Below, in pieces: positions 25,619-33,782 of a stretch of 64,000 bases of DNA. Origin of the DNA: a bacterium (lineage in GTDB: Bacteria > Margulisbacteria > Marinamargulisbacteria > JABIPA01); contig JABIPA010000057.1 in NCBI GenBank assembly GCA_018698675.1, positions 1 through 64,000 of the forward strand, written 5' to 3'. The notes beneath the pieces are model-generated. The model saw only the letters and a list, made by a program, of their open reading frames with translations. It searched no databases and was not told the DNA's origin. How positions within the stretch are numbered: position 1 is the first letter of the stretch; every line of letters starts with the position of its first letter. The position numbers were made by a program, and so were the translations under genes.

Positions 25619-27124
25619 TTGAGTACTCCTCAAATGATACACTTAAGCGCTATGCAAGGTGGCGATATATTTATACAAAAAGGATTAAAAGCTCTAAAAA
25701 CAGAGTCTATCTCTCATGCCATCTCGTTCTTTCAAGAATCTGTGGATAGGAGCCCTTCGGCTGACGGGTATCATATGTTAGGCATGGCTCATCACAAAAA
25801 CAATGATATTAGACAAGCTATTGATTGTGTTTCAGAAGCAATTAACCTCTCACCTCAAAATAGCGACCTTTACTTAGATCGTGGACAGTTTTTTCAAACG
25901 ATTCAAAAAATTGACCTCGCTGAAAAAGACTTTTCTCTAAGTATTCTCTTAAATAAGAAAAATGATGAGCCCTATTTTAAACGTGGACTACTTTACCTTT
26001 TAACCAAACAATTTGATAAAGCAGAAAAAGATTTTAACTCTGCCATCGAAATTAACCCAAAAAACCCTTATTTCTGGGGTGGTTTAGGAAAACTTTTCTT
26101 AGCCAAAAAAAATTACCAAAAAGCGATAGACACATTAAAAGAAGCTTTAAGCATTGAACCAGAATACTTTGACGCCTTTCGAATGATCGGCGAATCCTAT
26201 ATTGGGTTAAACCAATTAGGAGAAGCCATCGTTGTCTATCAAAATTGTGTTTTGCTCGACCCAAATGCCGATGGACTGATTTTACGACTTGGTTGGCTAT
26301 ATTCTCAAAACAGCCAAATTGAACCAGCCATTGAATGCTTTTTGACCGTCGTCCAACGACATCCCGTACATTTCGACTCGTTAATAGGATCCGTTATTCA
26401 ATCATTTGATAAAAAAGAATGGGAGAAGCTGGATAAAACGATTGAAAGAAAAATAAAAAATGCAAACGACGACTTCTATGATTATTTAACTATGGCAATT
26501 GTACAAGAAGCCTTAAACAAGCAAGCAATTGCCCTTCATTATTATGCTCGATGTTTGAAGCAAAACACATCTCACCTTTTTTCTGCGATGAGATTGGTCT
26601 TTTTATCTATAAAACTTAATGATACATCGGTATCTCTGCCTTTAGTCTCTCGTCTATACCGCGATCATAGAGATAATCCTGATGCTATCTACTTAATGGC
26701 GCTTCTTAAAGAAAAATGTGGTGAAAATAAGGAAGCAGAAAAACTTCTATCTTCTGCAATTGAAAAAAGTCCAGAAAATCACCTTTACTATTATCAACGA
26801 GGAAATATTTATCTAAAGAAAAAAAACTTCGACAAAGCGAAAGAAGACTATAAATCATGCCTGACGTTTAATATAAAATTTAGCCCCTGCTTTTTTAGCT
26901 TAAGTCGACTCTATGGGTTGAGAAATAGATTTGAAACAGGACTAAAAATGATCAACTTAGCCATAAAATATGAAAAACGTGCTGAACACTACGTTCAAAA
27001 GGCTAAACTTTATTTAGGACTCGATAACCTCGAACAGGCAAAAGCAAACGTGACAAAAGCACTCGCCCTCGATGAGAATTGTGCCCCCGCTATTCAACTA
27101 AAAACATTTTTATTTCCAAAATAA
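25619..27124 (+). CDS. TPR-repeat protein
   Basis: 501 residues from a TTG at 25619; ATG codons at 25634 and 25652 are alternatives and no start has a clear ribosome binding site. Nearly the whole protein is tetratricopeptide repeats: Y-H-M-L-G-M-A-H-H, LYLDRGQFFQTIQKIDLAEK, YFKRGLLYLLTKQFDKAEKD, and further units up to the C-terminus. There is no signal peptide or membrane helix. It is divergent from lepA and 54 bases before the heptose-kinase gene. A general protein-interaction role is all the sequence supports. Confidence 0.75.
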   Translation: MSTPQMIHLSAMQGGDIFIQKGLKALKTESISHAISFFQESVDRSPSADGYHMLGMAHHKNNDIRQAIDCVSEAINLSPQNSDLYLDRGQFFQTIQKIDLAEKDFSLSILLNKKNDEPYFKRGLLYLLTKQFDKAEKDFNSAIEINPKNPYFWGGLGKLFLAKKNYQKAIDTLKEALSIEPEYFDAFRMIGESYIGLNQLGEAIVVYQNCVLLDPNADGLILRLGWLYSQNSQIEPAIECFLTVVQRHPVHFDSLIGSVIQSFDKKEWEKLDKTIERKIKNANDDFYDYLTMAIVQEALNKQAIALHYYARCLKQNTSHLFSAMRLVFLSIKLNDTSVSLPLVSRLYRDHRDNPDAIYLMALLKEKCGENKEAEKLLSSAIEKSPENHLYYYQRGNIYLKKKNFDKAKEDYKSCLTFNIKFSPCFFSLSRLYGLRNRFETGLKMINLAIKYEKRAEHYVQKAKLYLGLDNLEQAKANVTKALALDENCAPAIQLKTFLFPK

Positions 27125-27178
27125 TACATGGACCCGTTTACGGCCCTAGATTGAGTTTGTTACAATTCACTCCATATT

Positions 27179-28180
27179 ATGATTAAAGATTACTTACTTA
27201 AACATATAGATGAGTGCAATCAAAAACGTATCCTAGTTATTGGAGACGTCATGTTAGATGAGTTTCATTGGTGCTCGGTCTCGAGAATTTCGCCGGAAGC
27301 GCCTGTTCCTATTTGTAGAGTAGAAAAAACAACGATTGTTCCTGGTGGAGCTGGTAACGTTGCTAGAAATATTCAATCGCTTAACGGACGTCCCACACTA
27401 TCTGGAGTCATCGGGCTTGATAGCTCAGGCGATAAATTTATTGATGTATTAAAAGAATACAACATCCCAACATCTTGCATTCTTCAAAATAAAGAACGTC
27501 CAACCATTTTAAAATCAAGAATCATTGCACATCAACAACACGTTGCTCGTGTAGATAGAGAAGATCCTGCCCCTATTTCTAGAAAAATCCAGAACCAATT
27601 GTTAAAACAATTTGAATCATCTATTGGAGACCATGACCTTATTTTAATTTCTGACTATTTAAAGGGAACGCTTCCTGACAATTTTATTCTTAAAATTATT
27701 AAACTTGCGAAAATTCAAGGTAAAAAAGTTGTTATCGACCCAAAAGGAGATACCTACCAAAAATACGTTGGCGCTAGTGTACTTACTCCCAATTTTAGCG
27801 AATTCAAAGCTATTGTAAAAAAACCTCTAGAAACAGAACGAGATATCCATGCGCACGGTTTAAAACTTGTTAGACGCTTAAAATTAGACGCTTTATTAGT
27901 TACTCGATCTGAAAAAGGGATGACGATTATTAAACAATCTGGTGAAAAAATTGATATTCCTACGAAGGCGAAAGAAGTTTTTGATATTACAGGAGCTGGG
28001 GATACCGTAATTGCTGTACTGAGCTTAGCTCTTGGTGCAGGTTGGGATATCGAAAAAGCAGCCATTTTATCGAACTACGCAGCAGGTATTGTTGTTGGTA
28101 AAATTGGAACGTCTAGTACGACCTTAGAAGAAATTAAAACTATTATTCGAAAAGACATTCCTAAAAAGGCATCGGTTTGA
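27179..28180 (+). CDS. hldE: D-glycero-beta-D-manno-heptose-7-phosphate kinase (RfaE domain I)
   Basis: 333 residues of a PfkB-family sugar kinase. Key segments are GDVMLDEFHWCSVSRISPEA, VPGGAGNVARNIQSLNG, VIDPKGDTYQKYVGASVLTP, and the anion-hole/catalytic segment DITGAGDTVIA with its GAGD aspartate. ISPEAPVP and RVDRED are characteristic of HldE/RfaE rather than other ribokinases. It phosphorylates heptose-7-phosphate at C1 for ADP-heptose synthesis, the LPS inner-core precursor. The nucleotidyltransferase half is encoded by the next gene through a TTGA overlap, so the enzyme is split rather than fused as in E. coli HldE. Confidence 0.9.
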   Translation: MIKDYLLKHIDECNQKRILVIGDVMLDEFHWCSVSRISPEAPVPICRVEKTTIVPGGAGNVARNIQSLNGRPTLSGVIGLDSSGDKFIDVLKEYNIPTSCILQNKERPTILKSRIIAHQQHVARVDREDPAPISRKIQNQLLKQFESSIGDHDLILISDYLKGTLPDNFILKIIKLAKIQGKKVVIDPKGDTYQKYVGASVLTPNFSEFKAIVKKPLETERDIHAHGLKLVRRLKLDALLVTRSEKGMTIIKQSGEKIDIPTKAKEVFDITGAGDTVIAVLSLALGAGWDIEKAAILSNYAAGIVVGKIGTSSTTLEEIKTIIRKDIPKKASV

Positions 28181-28704
28181 GTCAAGATTCTCCAGCCGTC
28201 GCATTCTCTAATTCAAGCTCTGAACATCCCTTTACTTCGAAAACAATGTCTATCTCAGACGCAATTAAAAAACGAGACGAATGGAAAAGCAAAAATCAAT
28301 CAGTTATTTTTACAAACGGATGTTTTGACCTTCTTCATGCTGGACATGTTACGTATCTTAGCCAGGCAAGACAACTTGGTGACAAGTTGATAATCGGGCT
28401 TAATACTGACGCTTCTGTAAAAACAAACAAAGGACCGAAACGACCTCTGGTTTCTGAAGAATATCGCGCTTTTTTGTTAAGCGCATTAGAAATTGTTGAT
28501 GCCGTTGTTTTTTTCAATGAGAAAACTCCTGAAAAACTAATCGCTGAACTCAAACCAGATATTCATGTTAAGGGTGGCGACTATAAAGCAGAAGACCTAC
28601 CTGAATACAAAATCGTTAAAGGATATGGTGGAGACGTTAAAATACTTCCGTTTGTTGACGGATTATCTACCTCTAAGATTATCGAGACCATTCTTTCTGA
28701 ATAA
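28177..28704 (+). CDS. rfaE2: ADP-heptose synthase nucleotidyltransferase (RfaE domain II)
   Basis: 175 residues starting at TTG 28177, which overlaps the kinase stop (TTGA) and has AAGG seven bases upstream. The ATG at 28246 (MSISDAI) is the alternative and would give a 152-residue protein closer to the family norm. The cytidylyltransferase-like fold is clear: FTNGCFDLLHAGHVTYL contains the H-x-G-H nucleotide motif, followed by LIIGLNTDASVKTNKG, VDAVVFFNEKTPEKLI, HVKGGDYKAEDLPE and GLSTSKIIETI. It adenylylates heptose-1-phosphate. With the kinase just upstream and a GT9 glycosyltransferase at 32268, it supports a heptose-containing LPS core. Confidence 0.9.
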   Translation: MSQDSPAVAFSNSSSEHPFTSKTMSISDAIKKRDEWKSKNQSVIFTNGCFDLLHAGHVTYLSQARQLGDKLIIGLNTDASVKTNKGPKRPLVSEEYRAFLLSALEIVDAVVFFNEKTPEKLIAELKPDIHVKGGDYKAEDLPEYKIVKGYGGDVKILPFVDGLSTSKIIETILSE

Positions 28705-28729
28705 ACCGTTTTCAACAGTCCCAGATATT

Positions 28730-28758
28730 TTATTGTATACGAATATTTAAGCTATAAT
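28730..28758 (+). promoter_or_regulatory. Putative sigma-70 promoter of the 28817 gene
   Basis: TATAAT at 28753-28758 with TTATTG 17 bases upstream (28730-28735). The -10 is a perfect consensus and the -35 is weak. It lies about 60 bases before the ATG at 28817 and downstream of the rfaE2 stop, so the following gene probably has its own transcript. Confidence 0.4.
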
Positions 28759-28816
28759 TATTTTAAGAAACCATATTTTCTATCGAAAAATCATTAATCC
28801 TGTGCTAACGACTAAA

Positions 28817-29884
28817 ATGTTTAAATACACACGTACACCTATGTACGCACCTTCTATTCAAAAACTCCTAACTAATTCAATGCAGATTTCAGATAATATT
28901 CGAGCTACAAAAATAGTTTTAGCTCAAGAAAAATTAGATAAATTACACAATGAAACTAATAAATTTAAAATGAGTGAGCTTGCCACCTACTATGAAGCGG
29001 TAGATGTCCAAGGATTAACGCCTTCTTCTACATCGGGCTACTCCGGATCTGGAGATAAAATGTCGTTTAATGCTGCTGGGTGGCATTTCAACTTTGGAAA
29101 ATTAGCGTTGTTACCTACATTAGGATTGAATCTTGATATACAGACAGTATGTGATATTTTAAACAAAGAACTTCCTTCTAATACTCCTCTTATTCTTGAA
29201 GACAGGGGTGCTGGTACAGGGGATAATTTAATAAACATACTTTGTCGTTTACAAAAAAAACATCCTAACATTACTGGGATTGGGTCAGAGATAAATTTTC
29301 CTTGCATTATTAGAGGAAAATCAACAATTAATTACTTAGATTTGCAAAATATTATTGATATTGGGTTTGGTTCAATAACCGCAATTAGCCCTACTATTTC
29401 TGGAAGTACAAAGGCCGTATTAATGACTAATTTACTTTCTGTATTAAGTCCAAATGAAGGTATAGAAGCTTTACGAAATGCAGCACAAAGTCTTTCTCAG
29501 GGAGATATTATTTTTTTGACAGTCTATCCTAACAATCGCAGAACAATTTTGAATGTCGTTCCTGAGTCTAGGAAGTTTGTTGAAATATCAAATACCAAAG
29601 AAGTTACTCACTATCAACAAAGTCTAATAACACCAGATAAATTAAAAGAACTGTTAGATAATACTGAAATGGGGAGGGGCAAAAACGGGTTTGACCCCCT
29701 ATTATTTACAGAAGATCCTTTAAAAGTAGACGGAATGAATCAAAATATGACATTTTATTCTAAAAATGGCATTATATCTATTTTGAAAGACTTAGATTTA
29801 GTGATAAATAGTGATTTAATTTATACTGGAAATAACTCAGGGGATAATGTTGAAAGAATATATATTGTAGCGAAAAAACAATAA
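28817..29884 (+). CDS. Predicted class I SAM-methyltransferase-like protein
   Basis: 355 residues from ATG 28817 (a GTG at 28802 would add five). Residues about 125-145 (LILEDRGAGTGDNLINIL) resemble SAM-binding motif I, with IGSEINFPCIIRGKSTI as a possible second strand. Later parts (GDIIFLTVYPNNRRTILNVV) fit the rest of a Rossmann fold, but no exact family is recognised. The first 16 residues share a pattern with the N-terminus of the 30318 gene (Arg at 6, aromatic at 10, P-S/T-I-Q-K at 12-16), and the leader is basic and lacks acids, like a sorting signal. It is followed 13 bases later by a small gene with a good ribosome binding site. Possibly an exported or host-directed enzyme; that is speculation. 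Confidence 0.55.
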   Translation: MFKYTRTPMYAPSIQKLLTNSMQISDNIRATKIVLAQEKLDKLHNETNKFKMSELATYYEAVDVQGLTPSSTSGYSGSGDKMSFNAAGWHFNFGKLALLPTLGLNLDIQTVCDILNKELPSNTPLILEDRGAGTGDNLINILCRLQKKHPNITGIGSEINFPCIIRGKSTINYLDLQNIIDIGFGSITAISPTISGSTKAVLMTNLLSVLSPNEGIEALRNAAQSLSQGDIIFLTVYPNNRRTILNVVPESRKFVEISNTKEVTHYQQSLITPDKLKELLDNTEMGRGKNGFDPLLFTEDPLKVDGMNQNMTFYSKNGIISILKDLDLVINSDLIYTGNNSGDNVERIYIVAKKQ

Positions 29885-29897
29885 ATAAGGAAAAAAT

Positions 29898-30233
29898 ATG
29901 AATGAAATATCAAAAATAGGAGCCAGTATAGCCAAGAGATTTATTTCAAATGTAAAGTTCCCAAAAACTAGCCATTTGCCTCAAAACTTGGGTTCCGGGC
30001 ACCCTTCAGAATCATGTTTTGATCCTTCTGAAATAAAAGTAGATACAGATAAAAAGTCTAAAGTAGAACCAACCCCTCAGTTAAATATTAAACTTATTAA
30101 TAGTGCTTATTCAAAGTCACCAAAAAATCAGATACTACCTAAAAAATACCATAACCATATCAAAAAAATACCAAATCTTACGGAGAATCAGATTAGTCAC
30201 TTAACAAAAGTTTTAGGAATAGATTTTAACTAG
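29898..30233 (+). CDS. Hypothetical small protein
   Basis: 111 residues; AAGGA seven bases before the ATG and only 13 bases after the methyltransferase-like gene, so co-transcription is likely. It is Ser/Lys/Pro-rich, basic overall, with no membrane helix and no recognised domain. The central part (FDPSEIKVDTDKKSK) is charged and probably disordered; the C-terminus (LTENQISHLTKVLGIDF) looks like one amphipathic helix. It could be a small partner of the gene before it. Confidence 0.5.
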   Translation: MNEISKIGASIAKRFISNVKFPKTSHLPQNLGSGHPSESCFDPSEIKVDTDKKSKVEPTPQLNIKLINSAYSKSPKNQILPKKYHNHIKKIPNLTENQISHLTKVLGIDFN

Positions 30234-30317
30234 ATTCGAAAATAAAAACTCATTTTTTAGAGGTAAAATTTTCAATGATTAATTATTTTAACTTAAATAA
30301 AACTGTACAATTTACTT

Positions 30318-30602
30318 ATGCTAGCAATATCCAGATCTTATATATTTAAACCAACCATCCAAAAATGTTTCTATTCGATACCCCAACAATGGAAAGATTT
30401 AGCTCGATTTAAAAAGCTAAAAATTGATAATGGTATTGTAAAGAAAGAAAATGGCGAAGTTTTAGAAATTTATAAAAAATTTCCTTCTGGAGACGTAACA
30501 AAACGAGTAGAGCATAGGTTTGCTTCGGTACCGGAACATGTCGTTAATATCAAAGAGTTCCCAGCTGATATAGTTGAAAAACTTTTTAAAATAAAGTCAT
30601 GA
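30318..30602 (+). CDS. Hypothetical small protein with the shared N-terminal leader
   Basis: 94 residues. No ribosome binding site is visible before the ATG, but its stop overlaps the next reading frame as ATGA, which argues for a genuine gene. Residues 1-16 follow the same pattern as the 28817 protein: Met, Arg-Ser at 6-7, aromatic at 10, P-T-I-Q-K at 12-16. The remainder is Lys-rich with alternating charged and hydrophobic residues (VKKENGEVLEIYKKFPSGD) and may be a small beta-hairpin domain. Function unknown. Confidence 0.45.
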   Translation: MLAISRSYIFKPTIQKCFYSIPQQWKDLARFKKLKIDNGIVKKENGEVLEIYKKFPSGDVTKRVEHRFASVPEHVVNIKEFPADIVEKLFKIKS

Positions 30603-31000
30603 TAAAAGAAGTAGGTATTTTTCCTTATATTAGTATCGTAGTACCCGTTTATAATGACAGTAAAGGCATTCAAAAATGCATTGAACATTTACATATTCAA
30701 TCTTATCCAAAAGATAAATATGAGATTATTATTGTAAACAACAATTCAAATGATGAAACTAAGCAAGTTATTCAAACTTTTTCCAATGTAGTTTATGCTG
30801 AAGACGATAATATTTAACCGTCTAATGCAGCGCGAAACAAAGGTATATTGTTAACGGAGGGCGATATAATCGGATTTACGTATTCAGTGGTACAACGATC
30901 GCTAGACTACTTAAAGTGTCATCTAGAAATGATTCCATTCCCCCCTTATACCTTGCTTGATAAATTTGAACTGAATCGACTATTTTTAAAAAAAATATAG
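30599..31000 (+). pseudogene. Broken GT2 glycosyltransferase
   Basis: The first 72 codons are the N-terminus of a family 2 glycosyltransferase (YISIVVPVYNDSKGIQKCIE, EIIIVNNNSNDETKQVI, VVYAEDDNI). A TAA at 30815-30817 then interrupts it. The same frame continues with PSNAARNKGILLTEGDIIGF, the expected next GT2 block; the TAA stands where family members have Gly (N-I-G-P-S). After IIGFT the family's metal-binding Asp residues are missing, and the frame jumps to a C-terminal-looking FELNRLFLKKI ending at TAG 30998-31000. So it has both a nonsense change and an internal deletion. It overlaps the upstream gene by four bases, a sign it was once an active operon member. Confidence 0.75.
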
Positions 31001-31094
31001 TGAAAAAATATTTTAGTATTGGCCTTCGTTCAACTTATCGATAGAATAGGTGTTCTATATAGTGATTCTTTAATTATATAGACTTAGTTTTTAG

Positions 31095-31171
31095 GCGCCC
31101 GTAGTTCAGCTGGATAGAATATTTGACTACGAATCAAAAGGTCGCATGTTCGAATCATGCCGGGCGCACCA
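31095..31171 (+). tRNA. tRNA-Arg(ACG)
   Basis: 77 bases with an encoded 3' CCA (31169-31171). The acceptor stem GCGCCCG pairs with CGGGCGC. The D arm begins GTTCAGCTGGATAGA, the anticodon arm is TTTGA-CTACGAA-TCAAA with anticodon ACG, and the T arm is GCATG-TTCGAAT-CATGC. All stems pair. ACG is normally edited to ICG to read CGU/CGC/CGA. It lies between the broken glycosyltransferase and an orphan gene, a common setting for integration of accessory DNA, although no attachment-site repeat was found. Confidence 0.95.
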
Positions 31172-31185
31172 CTTTGTTTTATTAC

Positions 31186-31824
31186 TTAACTTTCTTTCAA
31201 TAAGTACTCTTTTAGCGTAGACATCGACGGCAAGTGCTCTTCAACTAATTCAATAGCTGTATATCCACCTTGTAATTCTGTTCCTTTTTCAAAGCCATTT
31301 TTTAAAAAAGTAATTGCCATATTTTCGTAGGGACTAATATCGTATTCGTTATCCTCAGCTTGTTTTTCCATAGCCTTACTCAAACCAAATTCCATATAAC
31401 TAGATCCTGCAATTTTGGATTTATTTACAAGAAATTTGACCGCTCCATCTTTTTTCAATCCATCGTAAAAATTTTCCAAAAACTGTGATTTTTCAAAATG
31501 CATTAATCCATGAACGATACTAGTTAATCCATTAAGCAGCGGCCTAACAATCTTGCTTTGCGAAGATTTATTTTTATCGTGGGTTAAAATAACGATTTCT
31601 AAAGTACCAATTAAATTTTTATCTCCGGTTTCTAAAAACGAATCTTCAATTTTTCTGGCAACATTTTTAGATGACTCTAAATCATGTGATTCAGATACAA
31701 GTCCAGTTACAATTTCCCATAATTTTTGTTTTCTAATTATCTTCTGTATGAGCTCTTCAACCCTATCGTTTTCTGCCATTACATCCACTTGTGATGGCAC
31801 TGGTATTATTTTTTGTTTAATCAT
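31186..31824 (-). CDS. Hypothetical helical protein
   Basis: 212 residues; AAGGA with suitable spacing precedes the ATG. The sequence is soluble and helical (ENDRVEELIQKIIRKQKLWE, then NGLTSIVHGLMHFEKSQFLE) with no signal peptide or recognised family. It is convergent with tRNA-Arg, ending 15 bases from it, and divergent from the XRE regulator at 31922, with which it shares a 97-base promoter gap. That arrangement is often seen for a regulator and its target, but no function can be assigned. Confidence 0.5.
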   Translation of the reverse strand: MIKQKIIPVPSQVDVMAENDRVEELIQKIIRKQKLWEIVTGLVSESHDLESSKNVARKIEDSFLETGDKNLIGTLEIVILTHDKNKSSQSKIVRPLLNGLTSIVHGLMHFEKSQFLENFYDGLKKDGAVKFLVNKSKIAGSSYMEFGLSKAMEKQAEDNEYDISPYENMAITFLKNGFEKGTELQGGYTAIELVEEHLPSMSTLKEYLLKES

Positions 31825-31921
31825 TTCTAATTCCTTTCCCCTCTCTTAACTAGCACTCTTCCCAGTTTGTAGGTAAACTATACTCATCTTTTAAATTTTT
31901 TTAAATTAGGGTATTACTCAC

Positions 31922-32245
31922 ATGATCGACACATTAAATGAAACCATCGCTTCCAAGATTAAGTCACTTCGAAAACAAAAAGGTTGGACACAGTCTGAAT
32001 TGGCGTCACATGTTGGAACCTCTCAGCGTGCTATCGTGCGATTAGAAAAGGGTGAAACTGAGCCAAACGTAGCAACACTCAAAAAAATCGCATTAGCTTT
32101 TGGCCTTAAATTATCCATCGAATTTGAAGATAAAACTGCATCGAAACGCCCGTCGTGCGAGCACGACTTACCTGGACTACAAATGTCCGTTAATTCCGTA
32201 AAAGAAACCATGAAGGAAACTATCTCGATGTTACTCAATAGATAA
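31922..32245 (+). CDS. XRE-family HTH regulator
   Basis: 107 residues. Residues about 10-65 form a Cro/CI-type helix-turn-helix: IASKIKSLRKQKGWTQSELA, then HVGTSQRAIVRLEKGETEPN and VATLKKIALAFGLKL. The 40-residue tail is polar with no metal or ligand site evident. The size would also suit an antitoxin, but no HigB/RelE-like toxin gene is adjacent. It is divergent from the hypothetical gene at 31186 and 22 bases upstream of the GT9 gene, so it may regulate either. TATACT in the upstream gap could be a -10 element. Confidence 0.8.
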   Translation: MIDTLNETIASKIKSLRKQKGWTQSELASHVGTSQRAIVRLEKGETEPNVATLKKIALAFGLKLSIEFEDKTASKRPSCEHDLPGLQMSVNSVKETMKETISMLLNR

Positions 32246-32267
32246 CATTTCGATTCAAAAAATAAAA

Positions 32268-33653
32268 ATGAAAAAAATACTTATAGGTAGGGGCGATGTT
32301 TTAGGAGATGTTATTCTTGCTACCTCCTTAATTATGCCGCTAAGAGAAAAATACCCCACAGCGAAAATTTATTTCTTAGTTAAAAAGGAATACTTTTCAT
32401 TATTCTCTTCTTTTGAGTACATTGATGGATGTATTGAAGACACTCTTCCTTATACCAGCACTTTAAAAGACGCTAAACTCTTCTATAAACTTGTTCGAAC
32501 AATTAAAGAGCTAGATATCGACATCTTCATCGGCGCTTGGCGAGTTGAAAAATATGCTTGGTTATCCTTTTTATCTAAAATTCCAGTACGTATCGGACAT
32601 GGAACAAGTTTTTGGAATAAGCGTCTCTATACATCTGTAACATCGTTTAATTTTTTAGACTTTTTTAACCATCAGGTAAGGTGGAATCAATCGCTTTTAG
32701 ACCTATTATCTATTCGACCCAAAAAGGTAGAACTATCCTTACATATTAAAACGGAACGCCGGCCGTCATTCCAATCGGTTTGTACATTTTTAGAAGAACC
32801 TTTTATCTGCATCCATTTGGAAGCTGGCCTTTTACAGAAAACGGCTATGACTTCTACTTTAACGTTATTTGTTCAACATTTAATCAGTTTAAATACAAAA
32901 TCAATTGTTTTAATTGGTCGTGAGCGTGTTAAACATGTAGCAACCGAACTGATGAAGCTATCGACGGATAATTCAGTTATATATGACTGTGTTGAAAAGC
33001 TATCGTTTACCGAAACACTCACTGTTGTTTCAAAATGCACATGGTTTTTTGGCCCAGACTCAGGGCTCGCTCATGTTGCGGCTTGTTATAGGAAGCCTAG
33101 CTCGGTCTATTTTTTGAATCGAACCCAAAGTCCCTTGGAATGGGCTCCTTGGACGACAAATGTGAATTTAATAATGGCAAAACATTCTTGTACAGATATA
33201 TGCCGACCTACAAGTTGTCAAAAAACGGACTGTCGTCAAGGAATACTCGAGAAAGATTTAAAAGATACTGCGGTATCTATTTCTAATCATTTGAAGAATC
33301 CCGAAGATCTTCTTCCTTGTCCTAATATAAAAGAATCGTGGTTAAAAGCAGGGTGCTCTATTGGAATTATTTCCAAAAATAAAGCTTTCGTAAGTGAATG
33401 TATAGACCATGGATTTACATGTTTTAATATTGATCCTACGTTATCTATTTCTAAAATGAAAAAAATTATTGTAGATAAAAATATTAATGTTATTGTTCAT
33501 GGCCTTGAAGTAAATCCGAGAAAACTGCAATTAGTTTCAATCTGGGCTTCCAATTATATTCATTTTAAACCAGTAATTGTTCATGCATCTAACTATATTG
33601 ATTTTTTAATTATCCTTAAAAATAAGGTAATAATCGTTCCAACTACTTCCTAA
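32268..33653 (+). CDS. Glycosyltransferase family 9 (heptosyltransferase-like)
   Basis: 461 residues. The N-terminus IGRGDVLGDVILATSLIMPL followed by LREKYPTAKIYFLVKK is the typical GT9 acceptor domain, and FFGPDSGLAHVAACYRKPS with SPLEWAPW is the typical ADP-heptose-binding domain. Family members add heptose to the LPS core. A Cys-rich segment (CTDICRPTSCQKTDCRQG) lies after the catalytic part and is common in GT9. Residues about 355-461 form an extra C-terminal domain of unknown role, lengthening the protein by about 100 residues over usual. It agrees with the heptose-activation genes at 27179-28704. Confidence 0.85.
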   Translation: MKKILIGRGDVLGDVILATSLIMPLREKYPTAKIYFLVKKEYFSLFSSFEYIDGCIEDTLPYTSTLKDAKLFYKLVRTIKELDIDIFIGAWRVEKYAWLSFLSKIPVRIGHGTSFWNKRLYTSVTSFNFLDFFNHQVRWNQSLLDLLSIRPKKVELSLHIKTERRPSFQSVCTFLEEPFICIHLEAGLLQKTAMTSTLTLFVQHLISLNTKSIVLIGRERVKHVATELMKLSTDNSVIYDCVEKLSFTETLTVVSKCTWFFGPDSGLAHVAACYRKPSSVYFLNRTQSPLEWAPWTTNVNLIMAKHSCTDICRPTSCQKTDCRQGILEKDLKDTAVSISNHLKNPEDLLPCPNIKESWLKAGCSIGIISKNKAFVSECIDHGFTCFNIDPTLSISKMKKIIVDKNINVIVHGLEVNPRKLQLVSIWASNYIHFKPVIVHASNYIDFLIILKNKVIIVPTTS

Positions 33654-33782
33654 AACTTAATCTTCTGATTCAGATATTTCCCTCCGAGTATGTTTGAATT
33701 TTGTTCATTTAGGGAATTACAATTTTTATAAGCCGTAACTGTAAATTTTATGTACGACTTAATTTTTTTTGGGGGAACATAA

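Noticed and set aside
30815-30817. TAA recoded as an amino acid in the GT2 gene
   Set aside because: TAA ends many intact genes here (for example fliF, flgH and flgI), and the GT2 frame is also internally deleted, so it is a pseudogene.
31922-32245. Toxin-antitoxin pair at the XRE gene
   Set aside because: The neighbours are a 212-residue orphan and a GT9 enzyme; no small RelE/HigB/HipA-like toxin is adjacent.
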